Translations under genes and position numbers: made by a program
Assembly (NCBI GenBank): GCA_024275955.1
Contig: JAJRYD010000031.1
Location: 2,501 to 66,500 of the forward strand
Reading direction: 5' to 3'
DNA from: Nitrospirota bacterium
GTDB lineage: Bacteria; Nitrospinota_A; UBA7883; JACRGQ01
Length of the DNA: 64,000 nt
The notes under the pieces: generated by a model
What the model saw: the letters and a program-made list of their open reading frames with translations, nothing else
Told to the model about the DNA's origin: nothing
The model's database searches: none
Shown here: piece by piece, positions 10,620-19,314 of the stretch
How positions within the stretch are numbered: the first letter of the stretch is position 1
Layout of the letters: every line of letters starts with the position of its first letter

Positions 10620-10931
10620 CGCTCTAGTCTATTCCCATTAATCGTTTTTCTGCCAATATTGGCAAATCTTTCGAAAAAATTCCAAACCATCGACTGTGAA
10701 ATCGCAAAAATACCGATCCTCCCTTCAAACGTACCTCAAGATAGAGCTATGCTGTTTATCGGTCAATTTTTTCAAAAAGTTAACCCCTAATTTGGATATT
10801 TTTATAAACAGCCGTTACAATGGGGCCAAAGTAGGGCAATTTTGGGAAAAACGCGCAATATCTCGGTTTCCAGAGACTTTTGGAAAATTCCAACTGTCAG
10901 GAGAGGGATGTTCACGGCATATCGGGTTTAC
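10620..10931. other. Intergenic stretch with no gene recognised
   Basis: About 310 bp between fapA (leftward) and MITE copy 3. It is AT-rich at the fapA side. The fapA promoter presumably lies here, reading left. On the plus strand ttggat, an 18-nt spacer and tacaat around 10793-10822 resembles a promoter, but nothing recognisable follows it. Confidence 0.5.
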
Positions 10932-10936
10932 TTTAG

Positions 10937-11064
10937 GGGGCTGTTGCCCAATGAGATAAGTTTATTTTTCTACAAATTACCAATCCCTAAAGACTCTATT
11001 TTTAAGAAGTTAGAAAATGAGCCTCCTCTTAAAATGCTCAAAAAACTTTTTTGGAAACAGTCCC
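10937..11064 (+). repeat. MITE-like element, copy 3 (intact, on lptD stop codon)
   Basis: A 128-bp element from ggggctgttgcc to gaaacagtccc with the perfect 5-bp duplication TTTAG at 10932-10936 and 11065-11069. The right-hand duplication, read on the minus strand as CTAAA, contains the TAA stop codon of lptD (11066-11068), so the insertion occurred exactly at that codon and left the protein intact. Confidence 0.92.
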
Positions 11065-11065
11065 T

Positions 11066-13303
11066 TTAGATTTTCCTTCCAACTAGCGAGCCGATATCTT
11101 TTCCAGTACTCCCTAACCCGTTAAATGTAAGTATTAGGGCATAATTAATATCCCAGTATTTCTCTCTGCTCCCGTCCTCAAGCCCTCTGGTTTTCTGCAT
11201 TCCTGTAGCGGCAAACGACGCAATGTAGCAACATGACCTGTATTCAAGCTTGAACTGGTGAGCCGGCATTTCTTTTTTATCTTCGTAGTATATGGCGGAT
11301 GCTTCGGCAGAGATCCCATTTCCGACCGTGTACCCTAAAACTCCAGAAAATGTTACCGACTTGGGTTCTCTTCTATAGTTTCTGTCAAAAGAGAGATAGA
11401 CTCCGCTTGAGTGTATGGCACCCAGTTCAGTGAGCATCGAGTCGGTTCTCTTGCCGTAATGGTTGTATGAAAGAAGGTTATTAAGCACTAGCCATGAAGT
11501 GGGGCGTGAATCAAGGTCTATTATCATATTTGAGAAAGGTCTTTTTATGGAGCTTCCTGTTTTCCTGTTTGCCTCGTTGAAGTTGTAGCCTTGAGTTATG
11601 TAAAGGGTTACTATCTCTCTACTAAGGGAATTGGTTTCACTTTTCATCAGCACCCTGTTAATAAGTGAAAGGCTCAACAAGCTTGTCGGCGACCCTGAAT
11701 CTAGGTTGTCGAGCTTTGGAGCCTTTAGTCTGTCCTCTCCATCCACTTCGTAGCCTGGCAGGTAGTTGTAGGTTATTCTTGGAGAGAGGGTGTGCTTATA
11801 GGAGGTCTCCTCTCCTTTGAATATTCTAAATATTTTTGGGGCATCCATCGTTAGGCCTGCTCTGTAGTATTCAGTGGATAAAGATTCGTTATCGCTTTTC
11901 GTTCGGTTGTAGGAATTTAGCCGTCCTTCTAAGAACGGTTTGATATTGAGACCGCTTGAAGGAACAAGCGGTAACGAAAGTCTTGGTCTTAGGTGTAGTC
12001 TTTGGATATCCAGTTTCTCCAGTGGAGACGATCCATTAAGAGTTTCCGAGGAAAAAGTTGTAGCCTTGCCTGTTATATCGCCGACAAGCGGCATGCCGAA
12101 AATTTCGTGGGGCAGTATGCTTCCGGCAACCTCCGGCATTTTCTGGTAGATTTCTTTTCTCTCTGCCTTGGAGCTGGTAATATCTTCGTACGACCTTGCG
12201 AGCATCGAGACTTGGCTGGTCGAATATGTTTTACTGAATTCGACATATGAATCGGTGAAACGTTTTGACCTGACGCTCTTGTTCAGTGAAAATTCCTTTG
12301 AATAGCTTACATCGCTTTCTTTTTCGAGTTTAACGCGGTTCTCTATCCCGTATTTCAGCCTGTCCCTATGCGCCCAGTCAATACTCCACAACTTGCTGTT
12401 AGTCAGCTTGTCGTTTATATAATTGACATCAAGTTTGCCGTACCGCCTTTTAGCGAAGGCGTAATTGTATTCAAGCCCATGTTTTATGCCTCTCAAGTTT
12501 AAAAAGCCGGGGCGAAATGTTATGTCGTGCTGGTCGGAAAGCGCTATGAAATACGATGGGTTGAAGTAGGTTCCGTTTATATTGGAATAGCCGAATTCAG
12601 GGAAAAGAAAACCTGTCTTTCTTTTTGTTACCGTAGGCATTCCCCATTTTGGAAAGTAAAAGATAGGGAGTTTTTTGAAGAAGAATTTTGCGTGATCGAA
12701 GGTGGCGTAGTTCTCCGTTCTGAAATCGGTGGAGCTACTTTTGAACAGCCAGTCTGGGTCTTTGGGGTCACATGTTGTTATAGAGCTGTTTTTGAGTATG
12801 TACCGGAACTCCTCTATTCTCGTCGCCTTGTCGGCAGTAAAGTTGTAGCCGCCTTTCGTATATCCCACGGCATCGTCCAGTTCGCCAAGCCCTGTGTCTA
12901 TGTCGAATTCAAATCTGCTTCCGTAGACGGTTCCCCCGGGGTTCACAAGCTTTACATCTTCTTCCATTATTCCTATGCCGGTATTGTTATCCAGATAGCA
13001 TCTCTTTCCGTAAAGCGTCGCACCTGTATATTCGATAGCGACATTGCCGGTAGCGGTGGCAGTGCCAGCTTTTTTATTTTGAGTTATATTGTCGGCCGAT
13101 ATTGTCACAGGCCCCTTTAGTTCGCTTCTATCGAACTCCCGCTTTGGAGTGGCTCTTTTTTTAGTTTCGTCTGGAGCTTGTTCGGCCGCTATCGCCTCCG
13201 GTTTAGGCGAAAGCGCGAGGCAGAGGATAACAGCGAAACCGGCAGAAGAAAGAATCAGGTTTTTAATCAATTTGTCCGCTAAGCCTCTCTTCCGGTTTTT
13301 CAA
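11066..13303 (-). CDS. lptD: LPS-assembly outer membrane protein LptD
   Basis: A 745-residue protein. A basic N-terminus and hydrophobic stretch form a signal peptide cleaved near residue 41 (AIAA/E). Residues about 60-190 are the OstA/LptA-like jellyroll (VTISADNITQNKKAGTATATGNV). The long remainder is beta-barrel sequence with alternating aromatic strands. Cysteines occur at SSITTCDPKDPDW (N-terminal) and YRSCCYI (C-terminal), compatible with the disulfides that lock LptD. It inserts LPS into the outer leaflet together with LptE, not seen here. It lies 5 bp after the arginine decarboxylase gene. Confidence 0.92.
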   Translation of the reverse strand: MKNRKRGLADKLIKNLILSSAGFAVILCLALSPKPEAIAAEQAPDETKKRATPKREFDRSELKGPVTISADNITQNKKAGTATATGNVAIEYTGATLYGKRCYLDNNTGIGIMEEDVKLVNPGGTVYGSRFEFDIDTGLGELDDAVGYTKGGYNFTADKATRIEEFRYILKNSSITTCDPKDPDWLFKSSSTDFRTENYATFDHAKFFFKKLPIFYFPKWGMPTVTKRKTGFLFPEFGYSNINGTYFNPSYFIALSDQHDITFRPGFLNLRGIKHGLEYNYAFAKRRYGKLDVNYINDKLTNSKLWSIDWAHRDRLKYGIENRVKLEKESDVSYSKEFSLNKSVRSKRFTDSYVEFSKTYSTSQVSMLARSYEDITSSKAERKEIYQKMPEVAGSILPHEIFGMPLVGDITGKATTFSSETLNGSSPLEKLDIQRLHLRPRLSLPLVPSSGLNIKPFLEGRLNSYNRTKSDNESLSTEYYRAGLTMDAPKIFRIFKGEETSYKHTLSPRITYNYLPGYEVDGEDRLKAPKLDNLDSGSPTSLLSLSLINRVLMKSETNSLSREIVTLYITQGYNFNEANRKTGSSIKRPFSNMIIDLDSRPTSWLVLNNLLSYNHYGKRTDSMLTELGAIHSSGVYLSFDRNYRREPKSVTFSGVLGYTVGNGISAEASAIYYEDKKEMPAHQFKLEYRSCCYIASFAATGMQKTRGLEDGSREKYWDINYALILTFNGLGSTGKDIGSLVGRKI

Positions 13304-13308
13304 TTCAG

Positions 13309-13857
13309 CTACATTAAAAAGACGGCTAGCGCGACAACCGTGTGATGCTTATGGCCCTTTACAATCGCAGTTTGTGTTATGTTTCTGGTTTTTACTATCT
13401 TGTTGCTTATCTTATATATCTGTCTTCTCTCATCCCAGCTTTGGTCTTCGTCGAAATCAATTCCAAGCGTCGAGGCGAGCATAGCCGCCGCCAAGTCTTC
13501 CGCATAATCGCCGGCGGTTTTTTCGGTTTCTCCAAAGTCGTGATGCTCGCTAAGGTAGCCGTACGAATTTTTGTCGGCCGGTACGGCGCACCCGATACTA
13601 GCGGCGATAAGCCTGTGCGGCTCGTTGCTGGATAGCCTTGCCTGAACGCAAAAAGTTATCATGCCTGCCGAGATCTGTTTGAGCCCTTCCCTTTTGCTTA
13701 TTATTTTCGCTTTTGGGGGGAGTATGGAAGAAACATTAACAAGATTACATTTCTCTACTCCAGCTTCCCTAAGGGCTAGCTCGTACGACTGGAGCTTGTG
13801 CTTATGCACGCCTACCCCTTTTGTAAAGAAAACTTTTTTAGGCACCCATTGTTTCAT
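13309..13857 (-). CDS. Pyruvoyl-dependent arginine decarboxylase
   Basis: I prefer ATG 13857, giving MKQWVPKKVFFTKGVGVHKH, over an in-frame TTG 21 nt upstream. Family members start in this way and aaagga lies 12 nt upstream of the ATG. The 182-residue protein contains VNVSSILPP, the serine self-cleavage site that creates the pyruvoyl cofactor. HRLIAASIGCA and the later EHHDFG segment match the PvlArgDC fold. It converts arginine to agmatine plus CO2, a route to polyamines. It is the penultimate gene of the kamA-to-lptD block. Confidence 0.92.
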   Translation of the reverse strand: MKQWVPKKVFFTKGVGVHKHKLQSYELALREAGVEKCNLVNVSSILPPKAKIISKREGLKQISAGMITFCVQARLSSNEPHRLIAASIGCAVPADKNSYGYLSEHHDFGETEKTAGDYAEDLAAAMLASTLGIDFDEDQSWDERRQIYKISNKIVKTRNITQTAIVKGHKHHTVVALAVFLM

Positions 13858-14027
13858 TATGTTTTTTGTTCCTTTCAAGCCTTCCAGCTGTCAGCCGGCA
13901 AGACGGTTTTTCAATGCTTTAGACACTATATCCGAGCGATTTTGTCCCTTCAATGTTTTTTAATCATCTGTTCTGTTTTCAATGTCTTATGTTTTAAGAG
14001 AGCTTTAATCGACGATAGCTCGATACG

Positions 14028-14819
14028 CTATTCTTTTCTGATTATCGTCAGGTCTACGCCTTCGTACTCTACAAGCGAAATAACAACAGAACCAAAAAAG
14101 GAGTCTAGCCTCATCTGGACAGGAGCTTTGTATTTATCATCTGAAAACCAGACGTAAAGCTCCCCTCTTGAGCGGAACGCGCCCTCGAACTTTACTTTTA
14201 CAATCGCCAGTATGGTGTCTATCTTGCCGCCCATAATATTTATCCGTTTTTTTCTAATAGCTTTTACAGCCATGTCGTAGCTTTTATCGTCTTCAAAGAT
14301 AGGGGAGTAATAGGTTTTTTGGATTTCAAGCGGGAATGTCCTCGCGAAATGTCCCGCCGTAAAGAAATCGTTGGAGCCTTTTTTTATTTTGAACTCTTTG
14401 GGTTCTTCCTCATTTTTTATTGATATCGCGGTGCCATTCTCATGGTCAAAGAAAACCTCTTTGTCTTTTTTATATGTACTTTCCCTTATTTTTATCTTCA
14501 GCCGCTTTACCGCTCTAATGTTTACATCCCAAAAGGAATCGAAGTTGTCATCCATAGTCCAGATAGAGGCCATAAGGTTGGTGGTTTTTGTATGCAGGTT
14601 GAAGCGCATAAGCTTGGAACCGTCTTCATCCGGCGCGTCTGTTATGTGCGAGACGATTCTGCCGGCATCCATAAAAAGCCACTTCGCGTTGTAGACAAGC
14701 TTCTCGCCGGTTTTAAACGGCAGTTCTTCCGCCTTCGCGTCCGGCAGATAGAAGAAAAGGGAGACGATGGCGAAAAGTGAAGCCGTTATTTTGTGTTGGT
14801 GGCGAAAACTATTGACCAT
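14028..14819 (-). CDS. DUF3108 periplasmic protein
   Basis: I use ATG 14819 because it is followed directly by a signal peptide (MVNSFRHQHKITASLFAIVS, cleavage near DAKA/EE); an upstream in-frame ATG at 14846 adds nine polar residues. The mature protein has the DUF3108 pattern: an N-terminal FKTGEKLVYNAKWLFMDAG, a middle with repeated short beta strands, and a late GGKIDTILAIVKV...YVWFSDD segment. The 264-residue protein should be periplasmic or outer-membrane associated; the family's molecular role is unknown. It overlaps the upstream methyltransferase gene by about 34 nt, so the two are co-translated. Confidence 0.8.
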   Translation of the reverse strand: MVNSFRHQHKITASLFAIVSLFFYLPDAKAEELPFKTGEKLVYNAKWLFMDAGRIVSHITDAPDEDGSKLMRFNLHTKTTNLMASIWTMDDNFDSFWDVNIRAVKRLKIKIRESTYKKDKEVFFDHENGTAISIKNEEEPKEFKIKKGSNDFFTAGHFARTFPLEIQKTYYSPIFEDDKSYDMAVKAIRKKRINIMGGKIDTILAIVKVKFEGAFRSRGELYVWFSDDKYKAPVQMRLDSFFGSVVISLVEYEGVDLTIIRKE

Positions 14820-15403
14820 AGGTCTATCTTTTTCATCCGTATGCATGAATCGGCTTCGAGGTTTGCCTCTTTTAAAAGCTCGGGCAGTTTGACATTCATT
14901 CTCCAGCCAAGCTTTCTTAAAAAAGGGTCGGTAAACTTTTCGGTTCTTGCTACCAGTTTATTATCACTCATAAAGTGATTCACTATCACGAGAGAGTTTC
15001 CTTTTTTGCAGACCCTTTTCATCTCCGAGAGAGCTTTTACAGGGTCCGGCACAACCGTAAGCACAAAGGTGGCTATAACATGGTCGAACTCGTCATCGTC
15101 GAATTTTAGGTCGCACGCGTCCATCTCTATAAGTGAAACATGCTCAAGCTTATGCTTGTCCTTTTTTTCGCGGGCCTTTTCAAGCATCGAAGCGGAAAGG
15201 TCTATTCCTGTAACATGGCAGTCGCTCGGGTAGCAAAGAAGTGAGAGACCTGTGCCTATTCCAACATCCAGCACCTTGTCCCCGGGCTTAATGTTCATCT
15301 CACCGATGGCATATTTTTGTCTGGGGAAGAAAACCTGCTTAAACAGAAAGTCGTAAAAGTTGGAGTAGTTGTGGTATATCTTCCGCACGCTTTCGTACTC
15401 CAT
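14786..15403 (-). CDS. SAM-dependent methyltransferase, PmtA/UbiE-like
   Basis: The start at ATG 15403 is chosen because aaaggag lies 8 nt upstream. The 205-residue class I methyltransferase has motif I VLDVGIGTGLSL, an acidic motif II end (GIDLSASMLEKA) and DACDLKFDDDEFD. The opening YDFLFKQVFFPRQKYAI and CYP after motif I resemble bacterial phosphatidylethanolamine N-methyltransferase (PmtA, Rhodobacter type). A phospholipid-headgroup substrate would fit the envelope genes around it, but a quinone or other small substrate cannot be excluded. Confidence 0.78.
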   Translation of the reverse strand: MEYESVRKIYHNYSNFYDFLFKQVFFPRQKYAIGEMNIKPGDKVLDVGIGTGLSLLCYPSDCHVTGIDLSASMLEKAREKKDKHKLEHVSLIEMDACDLKFDDDEFDHVIATFVLTVVPDPVKALSEMKRVCKKGNSLVIVNHFMSDNKLVARTEKFTDPFLRKLGWRMNVKLPELLKEANLEADSCIRMKKIDLWSIVFATNTK

Positions 15404-15528
15404 AGTTCCAACTCCTTTTGATTTAGACACAGCCCAAACAGTCTATAACAGTTAAGCGGTAAAAACATTTAGTTTTTTTCCTTTTTGTTTTTCTGTCATC
15501 GTCGGCTTGGTTGGTCTGTTACAATTTT

Positions 15529-16716
15529 CTAAAATAGTGCTTCGTTCGCGTTTTCGTAGTCGTCCAGCCAGAATGCTTTGCTATTTCTTGGCAGTACCGC
15601 TATATTTTTGCCAGCAAAACCTTTTGGAACCCTGTGATATTTCATAAAAACATTTTCATCCGAAATACCTACGATCTCGATTTTTCCAGAATGGTGCGAC
15701 ATCACAAACCTTGCACGCTTGGCAAGCCCGGAACATCTGCTTTGAGCCTCCTGAAATATGGTGAATGCTTCTTCCATAGGTACCGCGAACATTTCGTTTC
15801 CCTTGGTGGGGCGGCACTGAAAGACGTAGTATGGAGGAACTCCGGCGAAAGATAACTTCTCAAACAGTTCTGAGAGAGCTTTTGGATCGTCATTTATTCC
15901 TCTTAGTAGCGGGGTCTGGTTTATCGTTATTACTCCTGCTTTTTGCAAAAGGCTTAACGCCTCCACAGCCTCTTTTGTCAGCTCTTTTGGATGGTTGAAG
16001 TGCGCCATTAGGTATATTTTTCTCTCGTTTTCAGAATATCTGGAGAGCATTTCAAGAAGTTTGGGATCTCCGGTAATCCTCATAGGGTTGAAAGCCGGCA
16101 TTTTACTGCCGATTCTGACTATCTTTACATGGTCCACTTCCCTTAGCTGTGCGATTATTCTTTCCAGATTGCCGGTAGAAAGCACCAGTGGGTCGCCGCC
16201 CGTAAGAAGGACGTTCGATATTTCCGGATGGTTTTTTATGTAGTCGAGTCCTTTGGAGATATCTTTGACCACTTCGTCGCCGTGGTCTATAAAAAGTCTT
16301 TTCCTAAAGCAAAAACGGCAAAAACCACCGCAAACGTCATTTACAAGCAGAAGCGCTGTCGATTTGTACTTGTGCTGAAGGCCTGGAACCTGCGTATAGC
16401 TTTCCTCACCAGAGGCATCAAACGCCCAGTTGGAACTTTCTAAAAATTCCCCTTCGTTTGGTGTCGATATTTTTCTTATCGGGTCGTTTGGGTCGCCCCA
16501 ATCTATAAGTGATTGATAATAATCATTAGATCTGAACCTGAAAATTCCGGAAAGGTTTTCAAGTTTTTTTCTTTCGGGGCCACTAATCCCTTTTATCTGA
16601 GCAATCTTGGTAATGTACTCAGGGTTTTTTACTGCTTTTCTTCTGTTTCCTTCCAAAAGGAGCTTTTCCATAAGGCTTTCCTTACTTATGATATTCACAA
16701 AAGGTAGATTTCGCAA
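15529..16716 (-). CDS. kamA: Lysine 2,3-aminomutase (radical SAM, PLP)
   Basis: A 395-residue radical SAM protein with the cluster motif DVCGGFCRFCFRKR (CxxxCxxC) at about residues 130-140. NVLLTGGDPLVLS follows, then NQTPLLRGIND and a late HHSGKIEIVG segment, all typical of KamA/YodO. A PLP-binding Lys is expected near the C-terminus (AKRARFV). It interconverts alpha- and beta-lysine. The N-terminus is longer than in EpmB, favouring a true KamA over the EF-P modification enzyme. No acetyltransferase partner (AblB) is nearby. Confidence 0.85.
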   Translation of the reverse strand: MRNLPFVNIISKESLMEKLLLEGNRRKAVKNPEYITKIAQIKGISGPERKKLENLSGIFRFRSNDYYQSLIDWGDPNDPIRKISTPNEGEFLESSNWAFDASGEESYTQVPGLQHKYKSTALLLVNDVCGGFCRFCFRKRLFIDHGDEVVKDISKGLDYIKNHPEISNVLLTGGDPLVLSTGNLERIIAQLREVDHVKIVRIGSKMPAFNPMRITGDPKLLEMLSRYSENERKIYLMAHFNHPKELTKEAVEALSLLQKAGVITINQTPLLRGINDDPKALSELFEKLSFAGVPPYYVFQCRPTKGNEMFAVPMEEAFTIFQEAQSRCSGLAKRARFVMSHHSGKIEIVGISDENVFMKYHRVPKGFAGKNIAVLPRNSKAFWLDDYENANEALF

Positions 16717-16879
16717 TATTGCAAAATCAGAGCTATCTTCTCCACTTCCTCAGTAGCGTTCAGATAATATCGAAAAAATATCATGTTTACAACCACGGTA
16801 GAGAGAGCTTTTCGTATTTTTTTCGCTTTGGGCAGATTTGGTCTATGGGGGAAATATCTACTAAATTTTTTAAAAAAAG

Positions 16880-16908
16880 TTGACCCAGTAGCCAAGTTCA
16901 GGTAGATT
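16880..16908 (+). promoter_or_regulatory. Sigma70-type promoter of rpmH-rnpA
   Basis: TTGACC (16880-16885), a 17-bp spacer and TAGATT (16903-16908) are close to the consensus. The predicted transcription start, about 7 nt after the -10 box, falls near 16915, only about 3 nt before the rpmH ATG at 16918, and no Shine-Dalgarno sequence is visible. Confidence 0.65.
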
Positions 16909-16917
16909 ATCGTGCTT

Positions 16918-17052
16918 ATGAAAAGAACATATCAGCCCAGCAGAACAAGGCGGGCAAGAACCCACGGGTTTTTAAAAAGGATGAGCAGTGCCAGTGGCCG
17001 TGCGGTTCTAAAAAGGCGAAGGCTAAAGGGCCGCGCTCGCCTTGCCGTATAG
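16918..17052 (+). CDS. rpmH: Ribosomal protein bL34
   Basis: A 44-residue protein, exactly the usual bL34 length, beginning [18 protein letters not shown] and continuing with the normal [19 protein letters not shown] pattern. It is short and highly basic, so it is easily missed by ORF length cut-offs. It is the first gene of the conserved rpmH-rnpA-yidD-yidC-jag block, with rnpA beginning 3 nt after its stop. Confidence 0.97.
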   Translation: MKRTYQPSRTRRARTHGFLKRMSSASGRAVLKRRRLKGRARLAV

Positions 17053-17055
17053 CTT

Positions 17056-17400
17056 TTGGGAAGCCGACTAAAGAGACTACGTCTAACCGGAAAGCATCAA
17101 TTTGATTCTGTTTTTTCCGGCAAGAAGATAGTTTCTCCAAATTTGGTTTTTTATTTTGCTCCAAACGGCCTTAATGATGGCCGACTTGGTATTATTGCTG
17201 GCAAGAAGGTTATTGCCGGCTCTGTTGAACGTAATAGGTTTAAACGGAGGATAAGGGAGCTTTTTTGGCGTAGTAAAAATTTGTTAAGCGGTACTGATAT
17301 TGTGGTTCTTGCCCGTAGAGGATGCTGTTTAAAAAGTTTTTGCACGGTCGAAAAATCTTTCCAAAAACTGCTTGGGGGCTTTAGTCCGCGCGCCGGATGA
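17056..17400 (+). CDS. rnpA: Ribonuclease P protein component
   Basis: A 114-residue basic protein. It has the RNR motif in [15 protein letters not shown] (residues about 57-72) and an early [14 protein letters not shown] segment matching RnpA. It binds RNase P RNA and the 5' leader of precursor tRNAs. The start is TTG 17056, immediately after rpmH; no better start exists before the conserved block. The last residues overlap a frame leading into yidD. Confidence 0.93.
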   Translation: MGSRLKRLRLTGKHQFDSVFSGKKIVSPNLVFYFAPNGLNDGRLGIIAGKKVIAGSVERNRFKRRIRELFWRSKNLLSGTDIVVLARRGCCLKSFCTVEKSFQKLLGGFSPRAG

Positions 17401-17422
17401 CCCAACCCGCGGTTTTTACGAG

Positions 17423-17632
17423 ATGAAGAGAATATTACTGTCGCTTATAGGTTTCTACCAGATGGCTCTCTCGCCGTTTCTGCCGCCTGCGTGCCGTTTT
17501 TTACCTTCATGTTCTCATTACAGCCTTGAAGCGATTCAAAAATACGGTAGCTTGAGGGGCGGCTGGCTTATGGTGAAACGGATATTAAAGTGTCACCCGT
17601 TCCACCCCGGCGGGTTTGACCCAGTGAAATAG
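17423..17632 (+). CDS. yidD: Membrane protein insertion efficiency factor YidD
   Basis: I place the start at ATG 17423; the ORF could extend 17 codons upstream but without conserved sequence. The 69-residue protein shows the YidD signature: [15 protein letters not shown] with its paired cysteines, then [19 protein letters not shown]. It is a small inner-membrane-associated basic protein that helps YidC-dependent insertion. It sits between rnpA and yidC, with two bases between its stop codon and the yidC ATG. Confidence 0.95.
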   Translation: MKRILLSLIGFYQMALSPFLPPACRFLPSCSHYSLEAIQKYGSLRGGWLMVKRILKCHPFHPGGFDPVK

Positions 17633-17634
17633 TT

Positions 17635-19311
17635 ATGGATAGAAATACAATAATCGCTCTCGTTCTTTCCTTCCTTGTGCTAGCTGTATGGAACATTTGG
17701 TACTCTGCCCGCTACGGCGAGGTTATGGAAGTCAACAGGCTTCAGGCTCTGGAAGAGGCGGAAAAGAAACCATCGGTAGACGGCGCCGTTTCGCTTCCCG
17801 AAAAAGAGATAAAACTATTTGACGCGAAAGAGAGCGGTGATGGCAGGTCTGTAGAGCTTCGCCCGATAGACCCGACAGCCGCCCCGCCGGCTAAGAGAGG
17901 TAAAGATGGAATAGGCCGCAGTGTTTCATCTCTTGAAGGTGAGCGGTTGGTGATGGTCGATACCGGCAGTACGGAGATAACCCTTTCCAATGTCGGCGGT
18001 GTTATTAAATCGTGGAAGCTTACCGGCTACAAAAACGACGAAGGGGAAACAATAGAGCTTGTAACTCAAAAACCGATATTAAAACCTCTTTCGCTTGAAT
18101 TTGCTTCGCCCGAGGCTACGGAAAAGATAAACAGTTCCATTTTTGAAATAATGGGAAGCCGCAAGATAACGCTTACCGAGAGCAGGCCGACAGCGACGGT
18201 CGCTTTTACCCATACACTAGATACCGGCTTTAAGCTGGATAAGAGAATAACTTTCCATTACCAATCCTACGCGGTCGATATAGAAATAGTTCTAAGCCAT
18301 GCCGGTTCTTCCGTTGCCGGCTCTACCTTCGCCGTAGGCTGGTACGGGTTTGGAGATAATATCTCCTCTATCTATTCCTATAACGGGCCGGTGATTATGG
18401 TTGACGGCGAAAGAGTCGCCGAGAAACCGGACGATGACGAGAAGGAAACGTATGAAGGAAAGATAGAATGGGCGGGGCTTTCGAACAAATACTACACCGC
18501 GGCGTTTTTCCCGGAAGAGATGAACACCAAAGTTACCACAAGGCTCGCGACGGAAGGGGCATACTCGACTTCGCTTAGGATAGCCTCGGCCGGCAACGGC
18601 AAGCCGATACGGCTTGCGCTTTACGCCGGGCCGAAAATAGTAAAGGATCTAAAGGATCAAGGCAGAGGCTTCCAGCGTATGATCAACTACGGCTGGCTTG
18701 ACATAATAGCAAAGCCTATCTATACCGTTCTTATATGGATTTACGGTATTACAGGGAATTTCGGATGGGCGATAGTCATTATAACGATTCTTGTTAAGGT
18801 GATATTTTTTCCTCTTACGCAGAAAAGTTTTAGATCTATGAACAAAATCCGAAAAATCCAGCCTCAGATGAAGATACTTCAAGACCGCTACAAAAACGAC
18901 AAAACGAAAATGAACGAAGAGCTGATAGCTCTTTACAAAAAGCATAAGGTAAACCCGATGTCCGGCTGTTTTCCCATGCTTTTGCAGATACCTGTGTTCA
19001 TAGCTCTTTATAAAGTACTGCTCGATTCGATAGAGCTAAAAGGAGCCGACTTTATTTTTTGGCTACACGACCTTTCCGCCAAAGACCCGTATTACATAAC
19101 ACCTGTAGTTATGGGCGCGTCGATGTTTTTGCAGATGAAACTTTCTCCGCAGGCAACCGACCCTATGCAAAAGAACTTGATGCTTTTCATGCCGGTAATT
19201 TTTACGGTTATGTTTGTTAATTTTCCATCAGGGCTGGTGGTTTACTGGCTGGTAAACAACCTGCTGTCGATCGCCCAGCAACATTATGTTAATAAAGAGA
19301 AAGAGGCTTAA
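17635..19311 (+). CDS. yidC: Membrane protein insertase YidC
   Basis: A 558-residue Gram-negative-type YidC. It has an N-terminal TM helix (residues about 6-22), a periplasmic P1 beta-supersandwich domain (about 60-340), then the conserved five-helix insertase core starting at GWLDIIAKPIYTVLIWIY. The C1 cytoplasmic hairpin has RKIQPQMKILQDRY and NPMSGCFPMLLQIPVFIALY. The short basic tail binds ribosomes. It inserts membrane proteins alone or with SecYEG. Confidence 0.97.
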   Translation: MDRNTIIALVLSFLVLAVWNIWYSARYGEVMEVNRLQALEEAEKKPSVDGAVSLPEKEIKLFDAKESGDGRSVELRPIDPTAAPPAKRGKDGIGRSVSSLEGERLVMVDTGSTEITLSNVGGVIKSWKLTGYKNDEGETIELVTQKPILKPLSLEFASPEATEKINSSIFEIMGSRKITLTESRPTATVAFTHTLDTGFKLDKRITFHYQSYAVDIEIVLSHAGSSVAGSTFAVGWYGFGDNISSIYSYNGPVIMVDGERVAEKPDDDEKETYEGKIEWAGLSNKYYTAAFFPEEMNTKVTTRLATEGAYSTSLRIASAGNGKPIRLALYAGPKIVKDLKDQGRGFQRMINYGWLDIIAKPIYTVLIWIYGITGNFGWAIVIITILVKVIFFPLTQKSFRSMNKIRKIQPQMKILQDRYKNDKTKMNEELIALYKKHKVNPMSGCFPMLLQIPVFIALYKVLLDSIELKGADFIFWLHDLSAKDPYYITPVVMGASMFLQMKLSPQATDPMQKNLMLFMPVIFTVMFVNFPSGLVVYWLVNNLLSIAQQHYVNKEKEA

Positions 19312-19314
19312 ACT

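Noticed and set aside
10793-10936. Promoter-like ttggat-N18-tacaat reading towards lptD
   Set aside because: No recognisable product or RNA follows and AT-rich DNA gives such matches by chance; kept only as a note.
16695-16895. 66-residue minus-strand ORF upstream of kamA
   Set aside because: Overlaps the rpmH promoter region, has no ribosome-binding site or recognised motif; likely chance.
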